Positions 45,453-54,912 of a stretch of 64,000 nucleotides of DNA are shown here, one piece after another. This DNA is from CAVSWT01 sp963731745 (GTDB taxonomy: Bacteria > Bacteroidota > Ignavibacteria > Ignavibacteriales > Ignavibacteriaceae). Position 1 is the stretch's first letter; every line of letters begins with the position of its first letter. A model generated the notes under the pieces. That model was given only the letters and a program-made list of their open reading frames with translations. It searched no databases and was not told the origin of the DNA. The stretch lies in contig CAVSWT010000019.1 of assembly GCA_963731745.1 (NCBI GenBank), forward strand, positions 1-64,000. Direction: 5' to 3'. Made by a program: the position numbers and the translations under genes.

Positions 45453-47174
45453 ATGTCAACTTATAAAGTAACAGCATTAAAGTGGCGCCCGCAAAGATTT
45501 GAAGATGTAGTTGGCCAAGAACACATCACTCTTACTTTAAAGAATGCAATCAAAAATAATAGAATAGCTCATGCCTATATATTCACCGGTCCACGGGGAG
45601 TCGGCAAAACAACAACAGCTAGAATTTTAGCTAAGACTCTAAATTGTTTAAATCCTAAAAACAATGAGCCATGCAACGAATGTGAAATGTGCAAATCAAT
45701 TTTAAATAATCAATCATTCGATATAATTGAAATTGATGGTGCCTCAAATAGAGGTATTGATGAAATAAGAACTCTTCGTGATTCTGTCAAGTACGCTCCA
45801 ACAAAAGGTAAATATAAAGTTTATATAATCGATGAAGTTCACATGCTTACTAAGGAATCTTTTAATGCATTCCTTAAAACATTGGAAGAACCGCCTTCTC
45901 ATACAATATTTATTTTTGCAACCACCGATATTCATAAAGTTCCATTAACTATAATTTCTCGATGCCAGCGATTTGACTTTAGAAGAATTCAACTTACTGA
46001 GATTAAAAATTTGTTATCTGAAATTGCTGACAAAGAAAAAATAAAAATTGATGATAAAACTTTAACTATAATTGCTAAAAAATCAGACGGTGCTTTAAGA
46101 GATGCCGAAAGTTATTTTGATCAAGTAGTGTCTTTTTGCGGTAATGATATTGACTCTGAAACTGTTTCAAAGATGCTGAATTTAATTGATGATGAAATTT
46201 ATTTTACTATTTCGGAAGCAGTATTAAATAAAAATTTCAAATCAGTTTTCGAAGTTACAAATACAATTTATAAAAATGGCTGGAGCTTCACTGATTTTAT
46301 TGATGGTTTAATTGAACATTTTAGAAATATAATGACCGTAGTTGTTACCGAGAAATCTGATTTAGTTGAATCTGCAGATATTTATAAATCAAAATATATG
46401 ACTTACTCCAGCCAATTTTCTGAAGGCGACATGTTGCGACTTTTGAATTTTCTGAATAAGGCCCAGCAAGAATTAAGATATTCGCAAAACCATAAATTAA
46501 AATTAGAAATTATTTTGAGTCATTTAGTCGGCCTGGAGCGCTCTTCTACCATAAGCGATATTTTTACAAAACTTGGTGATACTAATTTTAGTTCGTCTGC
46601 TGCCGAAGTTGTCAGAGAATCTACTAGCCGGAAAAATGATTATTCAGCTAAAAGTAATTATCAATCGGAATCTAAAACCGCTAAACCATTGGTTAAAAAA
46701 AACGCTGTGAAAGAAGTTTCAAATGAAATAACAACTTCTAAATCCCAAATTGCCGAAGAATTAGGAGCTAATCCAAATTTTAATTTTGATTCAATAGTTT
46801 CTAAATGGCAAGAGTTTGTAGATATTGTTTCGAATGAAAAAAGATTTACTCTTGGCAATTATATAAGCGATATTGAATTGATCGATTTAAATGGGAATAA
46901 GCTGCAAGCCACTTTAAATGATGCTGACGGAATAAAATCATTTGATCTTCACAAAGATTATTTTGACAAAAAAACTCAAGAATTTTTTGGAAAGAAAATT
47001 TCCCTGCATCTAACTGAACAAAATTTTGATGGTCAAAAAATTAAAAGCAAACAAATTTCTTCTAATAATATTGTCCACAATGAGAAACAAAATAAAATAG
47101 AAAAAGATAAAATGTCTGACGATCCTGTAATTAATGCAATAGTTAACGAATTAGGCGGTAAGGAACTGGCGTGA
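45453..47174 (+). CDS. dnaX: DNA polymerase III subunit gamma/tau
   Basis: The clamp-loader ATPase. The AAA+ core has FTGPRGVGKTTTARILAKTL, a zinc site (CLNPKNNEPCNECEMC), Walker B VYIIDEVHML, SRCQRFDF (sensor 1/arginine finger) and the collar helical domain. From about residue 400 a Lys/Ser-rich linker leads to a C-terminal tau-like part. At 46695-46702 (residues 415-417) there is an A8 run containing A-AAA-AAC in register, with stops close by in both other frames, so a shorter gamma-like form by slippage is possible. At 573 residues the tau form is intact. It lies 35 bases behind msrC. Confidence 0.94.
   Translation: MSTYKVTALKWRPQRFEDVVGQEHITLTLKNAIKNNRIAHAYIFTGPRGVGKTTTARILAKTLNCLNPKNNEPCNECEMCKSILNNQSFDIIEIDGASNRGIDEIRTLRDSVKYAPTKGKYKVYIIDEVHMLTKESFNAFLKTLEEPPSHTIFIFATTDIHKVPLTIISRCQRFDFRRIQLTEIKNLLSEIADKEKIKIDDKTLTIIAKKSDGALRDAESYFDQVVSFCGNDIDSETVSKMLNLIDDEIYFTISEAVLNKNFKSVFEVTNTIYKNGWSFTDFIDGLIEHFRNIMTVVVTEKSDLVESADIYKSKYMTYSSQFSEGDMLRLLNFLNKAQQELRYSQNHKLKLEIILSHLVGLERSSTISDIFTKLGDTNFSSSAAEVVRESTSRKNDYSAKSNYQSESKTAKPLVKKNAVKEVSNEITTSKSQIAEELGANPNFNFDSIVSKWQEFVDIVSNEKRFTLGNYISDIELIDLNGNKLQATLNDADGIKSFDLHKDYFDKKTQEFFGKKISLHLTEQNFDGQKIKSKQISSNNIVHNEKQNKIEKDKMSDDPVINAIVNELGGKELA
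46695..46721 (+). promoter_or_regulatory. Candidate dnaX slippage site
   Basis: A run of eight A (46695-46702) followed by C makes the zero-frame heptamer A-AAA-AAC. Four bases on, TGAAA-GAAG-TTTCA (46708-46721) is a small hairpin. A -1 shift (or A9 transcript) gives KKKRCERSFK and a stop (about 424 residues); an A7 transcript stops after KKTL (418). Both resemble gamma in size. Confidence 0.45.
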
Positions 47175-47243
47175 AATATTTACAAATTTTACTAAATCTT
47201 AATAAATCTCCCCTTTTGATGATAAAATGCCCGTCTAATTCTC

Positions 47244-47282
47244 TTTGAAAATTTAAATATTATTCCCTATTTTTGTAAACTA
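47244..47282 (+). promoter_or_regulatory. cmk promoter, Bacteroidota type
   Basis: TTTG at 47244-47247 and TATTTTTG at 47268-47275 (exact TAnnTTTG) are 20 bases apart. The ATG at 47282 is only 6 bases beyond, so the transcript would be nearly leaderless. Confidence 0.65.
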
Positions 47283-47977
47283 TGTCCCAAAAATTAATCG
47301 TAGCTATTGATGGCCCGGCTGGTTCCGGGAAGAGCACGTCAGCAAAGCTGGTTGCGCAAAAATTAAGCTACTTATATATTGATACCGGGGCAATGTATCG
47401 CGCCGTTACTTACTTAGTTCAAAAAAATGCTCTTACAAATGTTGATGAAATAACAAAGCTTGCTGAAAAATCTGAAATCGAACTTAACTATTTAAATGGA
47501 ATTACTAATGTTAAGATTAATGGAGAAGATGTTACAGATAAAATTAGAGATATATCTATCAACAAGAAGGTAAGCGAGATAAGTAAGATTGAAGGTGTAA
47601 GAAAAGCTTTGGTTAAAAAACAGCAGCAGATGGGAAGTAAAAATCGTGGCGTTGTGATGGAAGGCCGTGATATTTCCACAGTGGTATTCCCACAAGCCGA
47701 TGTTAAAATTTTTCTTACCGCTTCAATTGAACAGAGAGCCGAAAGAAGAGCTAAAGAATATACTGAAAATGGAACAGTTGTATCTGTTGAAGAAATTAAA
47801 AATAATTTGCTTCAGCGCGATAAAACTGATTCGACTAGAGCAGTTAGTCCATTGACAAAAGCCAGTGATGCTGTGGAAGTTGATACTTCCAAAGTTACTA
47901 TTGAAGAACAAGTAAATATTATTTTGAACCAGGTTAGAATTGCGGCAAATAGAAAAGGTATAAAAATTCCTATTTAA
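47282..47977 (+). CDS. cmk: Cytidylate kinase
   Basis: Phosphorylates CMP/dCMP with ATP. The P-loop is DGPAGSGKSTSAK, the substrate-arginine block is YIDTGAMYRAVTYLV, MEGRDISTVVFPQADVKIFL follows, and the lid (AERRAKEYTENG) is present. At 231 residues it is typical. Next to rpsA downstream, as in many bacteria where cmk precedes rpsA. The upstream TAnnTTTG element nearly touches the start codon and no Shine-Dalgarno is seen, consistent with a leaderless message. Confidence 0.94.
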   Translation: MSQKLIVAIDGPAGSGKSTSAKLVAQKLSYLYIDTGAMYRAVTYLVQKNALTNVDEITKLAEKSEIELNYLNGITNVKINGEDVTDKIRDISINKKVSEISKIEGVRKALVKKQQQMGSKNRGVVMEGRDISTVVFPQADVKIFLTASIEQRAERRAKEYTENGTVVSVEEIKNNLLQRDKTDSTRAVSPLTKASDAVEVDTSKVTIEEQVNIILNQVRIAANRKGIKIPI

Positions 47978-48088
47978 TTTTATTAAGCCATCAATAACTG
48001 TAAATGTTAAATTAAAACTTCTGTATTATTGTTTTAAAGATGGCTGAAACAATGTATACAGTCAAAAATTATTTTTTTAGGAGGATTA

Positions 48089-49909
48089 ATGTCCGAAGAG
48101 ACTAAAGATGGAAAGAAAATTGTAGTAACCGTTGAAGATTTTGAAAAGGCTCAGAAGAATTTTAATAATGATGAATATTCACAAGAAGAATTTTTAACAT
48201 TAGCAAAACTTTATACCGATTCATTTAATGATCTTAAAGAAGGCGAACTAATAAAAGGCAGAATCGTAAGAGTTCAAGGAGATTATGTTATTATTGATGT
48301 CGGGTTTAAGTCCGAAGGTGCAATACCCAAAAACGAATTTTACGAAAACGAAGAAATTAAAGTTGGAAAAGAAGTTGAAGTTGTTCTTGAAAGTGTTGAA
48401 GATCAGGAAGGCAACTTAGTATTAAGCAAACAAAGAGCTGACTTCTTAAGAATCTGGGAACGTGTTGTTAATGCACATGAAACCGGCGAAATTATTCAGG
48501 GTAAAATTCTTAAAAGAATTAAAGGCGGAATGGTTGTTGACTTAATGGGAATGGAAGCCTTTCTTCCGGGTTCACAAATCGATATTCGTCCTATCCGTGA
48601 CTTTGATGCATTTGTTGGTCAAACAATGGATTTCAAAGTTGTTAAGGTAAATATTCCGACTGAAAATGTTGTTGTATCACATAAAGTACTTGTAGAAGAA
48701 GAAATTTCTGATCAAAGAGATGCAATACTTAACAGTCTTGAAAAAGGTCAAATTCTTGAAGGTACTGTTAAAGCAATTACAGACTTCGGTGTATTTATTG
48801 ATCTCGGTGGAGTTGATGGTTTAGTACACATTACAGATCTAAGCTGGGGCAGAATTAATCATCCTAATGAAGTTGTAAAACTTGATGAAACTATTAAAGT
48901 GGTTGTTACAGATTTCGATGAAGAGAAGAAAAGAATTTCGTTAAGCTTGAAAAAACTATTACCTCATCCATGGGAAAAAATTGAAGAGAAATATAAAGTT
49001 GGAGATAAAGTATCCGGACGAGTTGTTTCTCTTACTGATTACGGTGCTTTTATCGAAATTGAAAAAGGCATTGAAGGATTAATTCATAACTCAGAAATGA
49101 GCTGGACTCAGCATATTAAACATCCTTCTCAAATAGTTGCAATGGGACAAGTTGTTGAAGCTGTAATTTTAAGTCTTGATAAAGATGAAAAGAAAATATC
49201 ACTCGGCATTAAACAATTAGAGCCAGATCCATGGCAGTCATTGATGCAGAAATATCCAGTAGGTTCACAGCATGCAGGAATTGCAAGAAATTTAACCAAC
49301 TTCGGTGTGTTTGTTGAACTGGAACCTGGTGTAGACGGCCTAGTTCATATTTCTGATTTATCATGGACAAAGAAAATTCGTCATCCCGGCGAAGTTGTTA
49401 AAAAAGGCGAGAAGCTCGATGTGATTGTTCTTGGAGTTGATGTAGACCAGAGAAAAATTTCTCTTGGGCATAAGCAGGTTCAAGATAATCCATGGGATAA
49501 TTTTGAAAAATTATATCATGTCGGAATTATCACCGAAGGTAAAGTTGTTAGGATAATTGAGAAAGGATTAATTGCGGAACTCCCAGAGTCTGTTGATGGA
49601 TTTGTTCCTTCAACTCAATTAGCTCCTTCAAAAATTAAAAACATTGCTAATCACTTTCCGGTTGATGATGTAATTCCGTTAAAAGTTATAGAATTTGATA
49701 AGGAAAACAAGAAGATAGTATTAAGCGCTATTGCTGCATTAAAAGACAAAGGTGAAGAAGAAATAAAAGCTTACCTGGATAAACATAAGATGGATAGGGT
49801 TAGCGTTGAAGAAATCCTTAGTTCAGAAACAGGCAGTATTGATACTTCTGAATTCCCGATCTTTGAAATTTCTGATGATTCTCGTAGTAATTCATCAGAT
49901 AAAAAATAG
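48089..49909 (+). CDS. rpsA: 30S ribosomal protein S1
   Basis: Binds mRNA leaders on the 30S subunit. Six S1/OB domains can be counted between about residue 55 and 560 (GELIKGRIVRVQGDYVIID; GEIIQGKILKRIKGG; GQILEGTVKAITDFGVFID; GDKVSGRVVSLTDYGAFIE; GSQHAGIARNLTNFGVFVE; GIITEGKVVRIIEKGLIAE). The N-terminal extension is acidic and the tail is Ser/Asp-rich. A strong AGGAGG ribosome site precedes the ATG. At 606 residues it is standard for the group. A terminator follows. Confidence 0.95.
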   Translation: MSEETKDGKKIVVTVEDFEKAQKNFNNDEYSQEEFLTLAKLYTDSFNDLKEGELIKGRIVRVQGDYVIIDVGFKSEGAIPKNEFYENEEIKVGKEVEVVLESVEDQEGNLVLSKQRADFLRIWERVVNAHETGEIIQGKILKRIKGGMVVDLMGMEAFLPGSQIDIRPIRDFDAFVGQTMDFKVVKVNIPTENVVVSHKVLVEEEISDQRDAILNSLEKGQILEGTVKAITDFGVFIDLGGVDGLVHITDLSWGRINHPNEVVKLDETIKVVVTDFDEEKKRISLSLKKLLPHPWEKIEEKYKVGDKVSGRVVSLTDYGAFIEIEKGIEGLIHNSEMSWTQHIKHPSQIVAMGQVVEAVILSLDKDEKKISLGIKQLEPDPWQSLMQKYPVGSQHAGIARNLTNFGVFVELEPGVDGLVHISDLSWTKKIRHPGEVVKKGEKLDVIVLGVDVDQRKISLGHKQVQDNPWDNFEKLYHVGIITEGKVVRIIEKGLIAELPESVDGFVPSTQLAPSKIKNIANHFPVDDVIPLKVIEFDKENKKIVLSAIAALKDKGEEEIKAYLDKHKMDRVSVEEILSSETGSIDTSEFPIFEISDDSRSNSSDKK

Positions 49910-49933
49910 TTTCATTATTTATTTTAATCTTTT

Positions 49934-49966
49934 AGAGCGGGATGAATTGCCCGCTCTTTAAATTTT
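49934..49966 (+). terminator. Terminator of rpsA
   Basis: AGAGCGGG (49934-49941) and CCCGCTCT (49950-49957) form a perfect 8-bp stem with an 8-base loop, then TTAAATTTT. Confidence 0.85.
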
Positions 49967-49977
49967 AAACTGACAGA

Positions 49978-51306
49978 ATGCATAAAAAAGTTGCTCTACA
50001 TACCTTAGGATGTAAACTAAATTTTTCAGAAACTTCTACTATCGGAAATCAATTTCTCACTAAAGGTTTTGATATTGTCGATTTTAAAGAACAGTCTGAT
50101 ATTTATGTTTTAAATACTTGTACCGTTACAGAAAATGCTGAGAAAGAATGCCGTCAGCTAGTTCGTCGCGCACTAAAACAAAATCCAAATGCTTTTATAA
50201 TCGTTACCGGATGCTACGCTCAACTTCGGCCGGATGAAATTTCAGAGATAGAAGGTGTGGATCTAGTCCTAGGCAGTAATGAGAAATTTAAACTTTTTGA
50301 CATAGTTAATGATTTTGAGAAAAAAGAATTAGCCTGTATTCATGTCTCCCCTACTGAAGAGCTAAACTATTTTGGGCCAGCTCATTCAACAGATGCTGAC
50401 AGCAGAACCAGAGCTTATTTTAAAATCCAAGATGGATGCGATTATACTTGTTCATTCTGTACAATTCCTCTTGCCCGGGGTAAAAGCCGAAGTATGAATC
50501 CTGATATTTTAATTTCAGAATTTAAGAATTTAGTTCAGCATGGTTACAAAGAGATTATCCTTACCGGTGTTAATGTTGGTGATTATGGAAAATCATTTAA
50601 TTTAAACTTGTTAGAAGTATTAAAGGAAATGGTTAAGGTAGAAGGCAATTTCAGAATTAGGATTAGTTCAATTGAGCCAAATTTGCTAAGCGACGATATA
50701 ATTAATTTTAGTTCCGGAAATCCTAAAATGTGCAAGCATTTTCACATTCCATTACAAAGTGGAAGCCCAAAAATCTTACGCTTAATGCAAAGAAGATATA
50801 AAGTTGGATTTTATAAAGATCTCATAATTAGATTAAAGCAGCGAATTCCAAATTGCGGAATTGGCGTAGATGTCATTGTCGGTTTTCCTGGTGAAACTAA
50901 AGAAGAATTTTTAGAAACCTATAATTTTTTAAAAGAATTACCGATTACTTATTTACATGTTTTCACTTATTCCGAGCGGCCAAATACAAAGGCAATCAAA
51001 ATGGAAGGTGTCGTCGATGTCTTTGAAAGGAAGAAAAGAAATCACATGCTAAGAATTTTAAGTGAAAAGAAGAAGCATGAATTTTATAATTCCATGGTTG
51101 GCCAAAATTTGGAAGTATTATTTGAGCATTCGAACCATGATGGAGTAATGAAAGGTTTCTCTTCAAATTATATACGAGTAAGTCATGATTACAATGAAAG
51201 ATTTGTCAATGAATTAAGCACAGTAACAGTTGAAAATTGCAGCGATGGAATTTGCAGCTCGAATATTTTAGAGATAAAAAATTCAATTGATTTAAAAGCA
51301 AGTTAA
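49978..51306 (+). CDS. mtaB: tRNA t6A37 methylthiotransferase MtaB
   Basis: A radical-SAM enzyme converting t6A37 to ms2t6A37 in tRNA. The N-terminal UPF0004 domain carries the first cluster cysteines (HTLGCKLNFSE, LNTCTVTENAEK, VTGCYAQ). The radical-SAM motif is DGCDYTCSFCTIPLARG, followed by LTGVNVGDYG and the C-terminal TRAM-like region. At 442 residues, with KxNxxE rather than the MiaB-type start, MtaB is preferred over MiaB. The last base of its stop overlaps the following ATG. Confidence 0.9.
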   Translation: MHKKVALHTLGCKLNFSETSTIGNQFLTKGFDIVDFKEQSDIYVLNTCTVTENAEKECRQLVRRALKQNPNAFIIVTGCYAQLRPDEISEIEGVDLVLGSNEKFKLFDIVNDFEKKELACIHVSPTEELNYFGPAHSTDADSRTRAYFKIQDGCDYTCSFCTIPLARGKSRSMNPDILISEFKNLVQHGYKEIILTGVNVGDYGKSFNLNLLEVLKEMVKVEGNFRIRISSIEPNLLSDDIINFSSGNPKMCKHFHIPLQSGSPKILRLMQRRYKVGFYKDLIIRLKQRIPNCGIGVDVIVGFPGETKEEFLETYNFLKELPITYLHVFTYSERPNTKAIKMEGVVDVFERKKRNHMLRILSEKKKHEFYNSMVGQNLEVLFEHSNHDGVMKGFSSNYIRVSHDYNERFVNELSTVTVENCSDGICSSNILEIKNSIDLKAS

Positions 51307-51329
51307 TGTTTAGATTGAAATCCAAAAAT

Positions 51330-52067
51330 ATGAAAAAAATTACTTTCTTCTTTATACTGTGTGCCCTGCCGATTTTCTCTCAAAGTAATGAGACGAAAAA
51401 TCTTTTAACTTTAAAAAATGAAATCAACTCTTCATTTGAGTCCCAACAAAAAAGTGTAAACTATTTTCAATCCGCAGAAATCAAAAAGAAAAAGACCGGG
51501 CTTGCAATTTTATATTCATTACTTCTTCCTGGAATGGGAGAATTGTATGCCGAGTCGTATTCCAGCGGTAAATATTTTACAATTGCTGACGGCACACTTT
51601 GGGCAATTTATATCGGCATGAACACTTATGGTAATTGGCAAAGAGACCGCTATAAATCGTATGCACAAGCAAATGCAGGAATTAGCCCGGCTGGTAAAGA
51701 TGAAGATTATTTTGCCACTATAGGAGATTATTTAAGCGTTGACGAATTTAATAATGCTCAGGCATTAAACCGGGAATTTACCAAAATGTACAAAAGCAGC
51801 AGCTACAGCTGGGATTGGCAATCGGTTGCAGATAGAAAAAATTATAGAAGCATGTGGGTAAAAAGTGAACAGACATTTAACAATCTGCGATTTGTTGTGG
51901 GAGCGCTGCTGATTAACAGAATTGCAAGTGCAATCAGTGCAGTAAGAGCTGTCTCAGCATATAATAAACGAAATGCACAGGAGGTAAGCTGGAATATTTC
52001 AGCCGGGGTTTCTCAAAACGTTAATCTTCCACCAAGTGTAACATTAAATTTTCAAACAACTTTTTGA
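51330..52067 (+). CDS. DUF5683-like membrane/exported protein
   Basis: 245 residues from ATG 51330 (MKKITFFFILCALPIFSQS, a signal peptide), preferred over the ATG at 51306 that overlaps the mtaB stop. The body has the hydrophobic LAILYSLLLPGMGELYAESY, typical of DUF5683 proteins of Bacteroidota, and a second apolar stretch FVVGALLINRIASAISAVRA. It ends in alternating strands (WNISAGVSQNVNLPPSVTL), maybe a membrane-associated beta part. Function unknown. Co-directional with mtaB. Confidence 0.65.
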   Translation: MKKITFFFILCALPIFSQSNETKNLLTLKNEINSSFESQQKSVNYFQSAEIKKKKTGLAILYSLLLPGMGELYAESYSSGKYFTIADGTLWAIYIGMNTYGNWQRDRYKSYAQANAGISPAGKDEDYFATIGDYLSVDEFNNAQALNREFTKMYKSSSYSWDWQSVADRKNYRSMWVKSEQTFNNLRFVVGALLINRIASAISAVRAVSAYNKRNAQEVSWNISAGVSQNVNLPPSVTLNFQTTF

Positions 52068-52124
52068 AAAAATTCAGAAAAGAAATATTCTAGCCTTATC
52101 ATTTAATTATATCTTCTAATTTTA

Positions 52125-54872
52125 TTATTTCAATATGATCATTTTCTTTACAATAGTATTGAAAGCTTCAAGCCTATAAAAATAAATGCCTGATGCTAAG
52201 CCGGAAGCGTCAAATTCTATCTGATATAAACCTTTCTCCTGGTTCTGGTCAACAAGAACTTTTATTTCACGACCGAGCACATCATACACTGCCAATTTTA
52301 CTTTGTGATATGCAATAATCTCATAAACAATTTTCGTCTTTGAATTAAAAGGATTTGGAAAATTTGCGTATAAAACATCATCATTTGTGGCCTTAAAGAA
52401 AATTTCTTTTGCAAAATTAACATTGTCTAATTCTCTAACATTAGCCCAGATATCATATCCTGTCATTGCATTTTTATTACTTTGATAAGTAAATACTAAT
52501 TTGCTATTAAAAATATCTGTGCTATTAAATTGATCGAATTCATTATAAAACGAGTTTGTAGAATAATAATCATGAAGGTTGTACGTTTGTACTTTGCGCG
52601 AGTTGTCATTAGCATAAAACCCAATTGCCTGGGATTGAGAATTATATGTTATGAAGGTTTTCTGGTTGTTAAATTCGACAATATTAATTTGAATTGGATT
52701 GGTATAAGATGTGTTTGAAAAACTATTCTTAAATAAATATTCATTATCCAAATCATATTTTCTTATTAAATTTAAGACATTACCATCATTGTATAAAACT
52801 GCAAAGCTTTTGCTAAAATTTTTGCATTTTACTGTATAAGCACTTGAAGAGGCATGCCCTATTAAAAAAACATCTGTTTGATTTGTGCCATTCTCATTAA
52901 AAAATTGTCCTTTAATATTTACAGCAGAAGTATATGAAATAAAATTATATTCACGCCAAACAGCGAAAACATTAAATGCAGTATCAATTGAAATTACTAA
53001 TGGCGCCAAATAACTCGAATCTGAATATTTTAAAAAGTTTTTTTCATTTGTTAATAATGATAAATCTTTGCTGAACTTTTTTAATGCAGCTCCATATTGA
53101 TTATACCAAACGATTAGAATTTCATCCGCAGAGTTTATATTTAAATCAACATTAAATTTATCATTATAATTTTTTGCTTTTACCAATTTATTATTTCCAA
53201 CTTTTTCACCCTCGAGTATCTATAAGCTGAATGTATACATCGGTACCATCTGAGTATTCATCCGATCCGCTAAATACGATTACAAATGCTCCATCAGAGA
53301 AATATTTAATTGCTTTATCGTTTAATGACCAATAATCAGCATTGGTCTCATTTATTTGAATGTTGTCTCCAACCGCATTAAAATCTTTATCATAAACTTG
53401 AGCATATAAATCATTTCTGCCATTTCTGCTATCCTCCCACACAACAATTACATCACCTCTACTATTAATTCGTACCAATGGTTTTTTCTGTAAAACACTT
53501 CCAAAATCATCTGCAATATTAATTGAAGAGTCTTCTGGTTCTAGATTAATGTTGAATTTCTGTTTGTAAACATTTGCATCGTTTCTTTGTTGTGCATTGG
53601 AAGCCATGAAAAAATGTTCATTAATAATATTTGTTAATGCAGCGGTATAGCTATAAAATTTATTTGTTGAATTATATTTGACCCTCACAGTATCAGATTT
53701 GAACTCCCCGCTCGTACTAATTTTTTGAAGATATTGATAACCATTGTCAAGCAATAAAATTATAAAAGTGCTATCTTGATCAGAAGAAACTGTACACGGG
53801 TTCCAGGAATATGTTGAAGTAATTAATTTGAGATTGTCCGTGACATAACCATTATTTATACTATAGATTCTGGCTCCAACTCCACTACTATTTATTGATT
53901 GTCCATTTATTTGCCAGTCAATTAAAAAATACCCATTATCAGTAGAAGCAATTTCCGGAAATATTTTGTCCGAGACATCCGACGTATCACTAACTAAAGT
54001 ATTAATTCCAATAAATTGACCGGCTTTATCAATTATTTGTAGGTATATATTTGAACGATTGCTATTGTTGTAAGAACTCCAGGCTATACAATAATTCCCT
54101 TTGCCATCTACACCAATATGCTTACCTTGCCCTATGCTAGAAACTCCAACCCCTGGTTGATTAATGTACAAATCAGAAGTAAGCGGATTAGAAAACTTAT
54201 CAAATAATTTGGCAAAGACTTGATAGGAGTTGCTAGTTATTTGCGCTGCCCACATAACTGCGAAAGAGCCATCCTTACTAACTCCAACTGAAGGTTCCAT
54301 TGTATTCATTCCCCAAATGGTATTTATCTGGAAATTCGCGCCAAATTTTTGTCCGTTACTTGTTAATCTTTGCGCCATAACGTCGCTAAAATTACGGAGC
54401 CACACGATTACGAAGTCTCCGTTTTTATTTACTGCTATAAAAGGTGAATTATTTCCCTCAATATCATTTTCATTTATTTTAATATTTGAACCAATTTGTT
54501 CATCATTATAGTTATAAAATTGAGCATAGATTTGTTTCTTTCCTTCGCGGTAATCAATCCAGGTAAAAGCATAATTTCCTATACCATCAATAGCAGTACT
54601 AACATTTGTTTGATTGGAGCCGTAATCTCCATCAAATGTATTAACTATAAAATCTTGCTTTATAAATGGAAGTTGAACAGTATCAATCTGGAATTGATAG
54701 TTTGATGATGATGTTCTTGATTCAATATTATCATTTACATCCTGATTTTCAGATGGGACTAATTGATGGTTAAAATAATAAACTCCATTTTTATTAATTA
54801 TTTGTGAATAGGAATTTGAAAATTTAAAAAGATAATCGAGAAAAATATTGCGTATAAAATATTCGTTCTCAT
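52125..54872 (-). pseudogene. Large secreted protein with T9SS sorting domain, two frameshifts
   Basis: A surface or secreted protein. Read with two one-base corrections it runs from ATG 54872 (MRTNILYAIFFSIIFLNF...) to 52125, over 900 residues. The body consists of repeated beta-propeller-like strands with D-x-D/N-G-x-F/Y-V/A-I-x-W motifs (GDFVIVWLRNFSD, GNYCIAWSSYNN, GDVIVVWEDSRNGRNDLYAQ). It ends in a type A sorting domain (YANFPNPFNSKTKIVYEI, ASGIYFYRLEAF). First lesion: one T short in the run at 54819-54822 splits the signal peptide from the rest. Second: one G extra at 53209-53211 splits QLIDTRG from EKVGNNKLVKAKN. The ligand or target is unknown. Confidence 0.8.
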
Positions 54873-54912
54873 AATCAACCCCTTAACAATTTTAATAATC
54901 AATTTACCTTAA

